From Chitinibacter sp. GC72 (GTDB taxonomy: Bacteria > Pseudomonadota > Gammaproteobacteria > Burkholderiales > Chitinibacteraceae): DNA of 64,000 nucleotides. The DNA lies in assembly GCF_009760905.1 (NCBI RefSeq), contig NZ_VIRW01000001.1, positions 124,001-188,000 on the forward strand, written 5' to 3'. This document shows, one piece after another, positions 62,570 through 64,000 of the stretch. The notes beneath the pieces are model-generated. The model saw nothing but the letters and a program-made list of their open reading frames with translations, did no database searches and was not told the DNA's origin. Numbering within the stretch: the first letter of the stretch is position 1; every line of letters starts with the position of its first letter. The position numbers and the translations under genes were made by a program.

Positions 62570-62610
62570 CCCGTAACAGTATATGCAAAAATGCCTGCAG
62601 CCATATACCC
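62562..62610. repeat. 49-bp palindromic motif providing the araC-family stop codon
   Basis: GGGTATAGCC to CATATACCC, 49 bp, with CTGCA at 34-38. The TAG of the regulator is within its left end (GGTATAG). Confidence 0.88.
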
Positions 62611-62708
62611 CAAGCACGTCAGTAATACTGCATAGCACAAGCCATTCTGGCTGTTTTCAGGGCAAGGAACAAGAAGCCGCGCGACAGATGACAGGGTCTG
62701 CAAGAGAG

Positions 62709-62731
62709 TGATTTTGCAGTGGAAATCACGC
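62709..62731 (+). promoter_or_regulatory. Hairpin upstream of purL
   Basis: GTGATTT and AAATCAC around an 8-9-base loop, then a pyrimidine-rich tract. It may be a weak terminator or a leader structure of purL. Confidence 0.4.
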
Positions 62732-62804
62732 TTTCTTTCTCCTAGAAGTAGCCATTTTTCGGTATGATTACGTACTTTTTGCCAAATTTCTGGGTTCTAT
62801 AGAC

Positions 62805-64000
62805 ATGGCCAACGTGCTCCAACTACGCGGCGGTACCGCGCTTTCACCGTTCCGGATTGAAAAATTAGCAACTGCGCTCGCCGCGCAAGGTCTGACTGTC
62901 AACCTTTATGCCGAATACTGGCATTTCATCGAATTGAACGCCGATTTGTCCGCAGACGATCAGGCCGTCCTTGAGCGCATTTTGAGCTATGGCGAGCCAG
63001 CCAATCCGGCACAAGCCGCTGGCACACCGATTCTGGTCTTGCCCCGTTTGGGCACCATTTCACCGTGGTCTTCCAAAGCGACCGACATCGCGCTGCACTG
63101 TGGTCTAGACGGCAAAGTCGCGCGTATCGAGCGCGGCATGGCCATTTACGCGAGCAAAGCCGCCGGCTCAGCGCTCTCTACCGCAGAAAAAAATACGCTG
63201 TTGCCGCTGATTCACGATCGCATGACCGAGCAAGTCTTCGAAGGCTTGGCGGCGGGCAATGAGCTGTTCCGTCATTTTGAGCCAACTGAACTGAAAACCG
63301 TTGACATCTTGGGCGGCGGTCAAGCGGCGCTGGAACAAGCGAATACCGAATACGGTCTGGCGCTCTCCAGCGATGAAATTGAATACTTGGTAGAAAATTT
63401 CAACAAATTGGGCCGTAACCCAAGCGACGTTGAATTGACAATGTTCGCTCAGGCGAATTCCGAGCATTGCCGCCATAAAATCTTTAACGCCAACTTCATC
63501 ATCGACGGCCAAGCGCAAGACTACAGCTTGTTTGGCATGATTCGCGAAACGCATAAAGCGTCACCAGAAGGCACTGTGGTTGCTTACTCGGATAATTCTT
63601 CGGTGATCGAAGGCGCAGAAATCGAGCGTTTCTTCCCAGCCAGCAACGGCGCGGAATACACATTCGAAAAACAAAAAACCCACATTCTGATGAAAGTGGA
63701 AACGCACAATCACCCAACCGCTATTTCTCCATTCCCCGGCGCAGCCACGGGCTCGGGCGGCGAGATTCGTGACGAAGGCGCAACGGGTCGCGGCTCGAAA
63801 CCGAAAGCCGGTTTGTGTGGTTTCACCGTATCCAATCTGAATTTGCCAGGCTACGTACAAGACTGGGAAAGCCCGGAATACGGCAAGCCAGACCGCATTG
63901 CTTCGGCGCTCGACATCATGATCGAAGGCCCAATTGGCGCGGCGGCATTCAATAATGAATTTGGTCGTCCTAATCTGGCTGGCTATTTCCGTACGTTCGA
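62805..64000 (+). CDS. purL: Phosphoribosylformylglycinamidine synthase PurL (3' end cut off by window edge)
   Basis: About 398 residues of the large, ~1300-residue PurL are visible. It converts FGAR and glutamine to FGAM in purine synthesis. The start [21 protein letters not shown] is characteristic. The N-terminal PurS-like region runs to ~150, then the linker ([24 protein letters not shown]) and the first FGAM-synthase domain with the ATP-site motif [21 protein letters not shown] and [19 protein letters not shown]. No strong ribosome site is seen. The glutaminase domain would lie beyond the right edge. Confidence 0.95.
   Translation, partial: MANVLQLRGGTALSPFRIEKLATALAAQGLTVNLYAEYWHFIELNADLSADDQAVLERILSYGEPANPAQAAGTPILVLPRLGTISPWSSKATDIALHCGLDGKVARIERGMAIYASKAAGSALSTAEKNTLLPLIHDRMTEQVFEGLAAGNELFRHFEPTELKTVDILGGGQAALEQANTEYGLALSSDEIEYLVENFNKLGRNPSDVELTMFAQANSEHCRHKIFNANFIIDGQAQDYSLFGMIRETHKASPEGTVVAYSDNSSVIEGAEIERFFPASNGAEYTFEKQKTHILMKVETHNHPTAISPFPGAATGSGGEIRDEGATGRGSKPKAGLCGFTVSNLNLPGYVQDWESPEYGKPDRIASALDIMIEGPIGAAAFNNEFGRPNLAGYFRTF

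Noticed and set aside
5686-62610. The 49-bp units read as a scattered CRISPR or an insertion sequence
   Set aside because: They are irregularly spaced, have no shared spacer, no coding capacity and no visible target duplication.
1-64000. tRNA, rRNA, prophage, transposase or plasmid origin
   Set aside because: None was recognised on reading both strands. A tRNA scan would be decisive for small RNA genes, and I could not run one.

Overview
The window is about 64 kb of compact bacterial chromosome. It fits a chitin-degrading betaproteobacterium of the order Neisseriales, most like Chitinibacter or a close relative. The clues are an EarP/EF-P pair of the arginine-rhamnosylation type, the alaT-hom-thrC gene order, FimV, two secreted GH19 chitinases with chitin-binding modules, a GH20 hexosaminidase, and sigma-32-type heat-shock promoters. 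The genus is an inference from gene content. I found no rRNA, tRNA, CRISPR array, prophage or transposase.

Layout. 1-9.7 kb: cheY-cheA (cheA runs off the left edge), a GST-like protein, yebC, efp and earP, a lytic transglycosylase, UDP-glucose dehydrogenase and an OmpA-type lipoprotein. 9.8-19.2 kb: clpB, a leucine-rich-repeat protein kinase, a DUF4145 protein, htpG, and an orphan ParA followed by a receiver/ATPase protein. 19.3-24.2 kb: thrC, hom and alaT, interrupted by a repeat-flanked DUF1643 gene. 24.4-36.4 kb: a GAF-GGDEF cyclase, an ABC exporter, a membrane legumain-like (C13) protein, the tandem chitinases, a pseudouridine synthase, a small transporter, a rhodanese and an orphan DUF2384-like gene. 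36.6-51.6 kb: rlhA-like, tatD-like, two TerC-superfamily membrane proteins around fimV, a PIG-L deacetylase, a PAS-GGDEF cyclase, a DnaQ-GIY-YIG fusion, an RlmK-like methyltransferase, purT, coaD and a periplasmic binding protein. 51.8-64 kb: grpE-dnaK-dnaJ, the glyoxylate shunt genes aceA and aceB, the GH20 hexosaminidase with a divergent AraC regulator, and the start of purL.

How the genes work together. The chitinases cut chitin outside the cell, GH20 would finish chito-oligosaccharides, and the PIG-L protein is a possible deacetylase. AceA and AceB let the cell grow on the acetate released. ClpB, HtpG, GrpE, DnaK and DnaJ form a heat-shock set; four of their promoters carry visible sigma-32-like sequences.

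The most unusual feature is a dispersed palindromic DNA motif of strictly fixed length. Ends related to GGGTATTGC and GCAATACCC sit at the two edges of a 49-bp unit, with the fullest copies having 16-bp complementary arms around a 17-bp centre. I count 20 candidates at exactly 49 bp and one at 50 bp. Many lie right at stop or start codons, and several lie inside conserved coding sequence. I do not recognise it as a described family.
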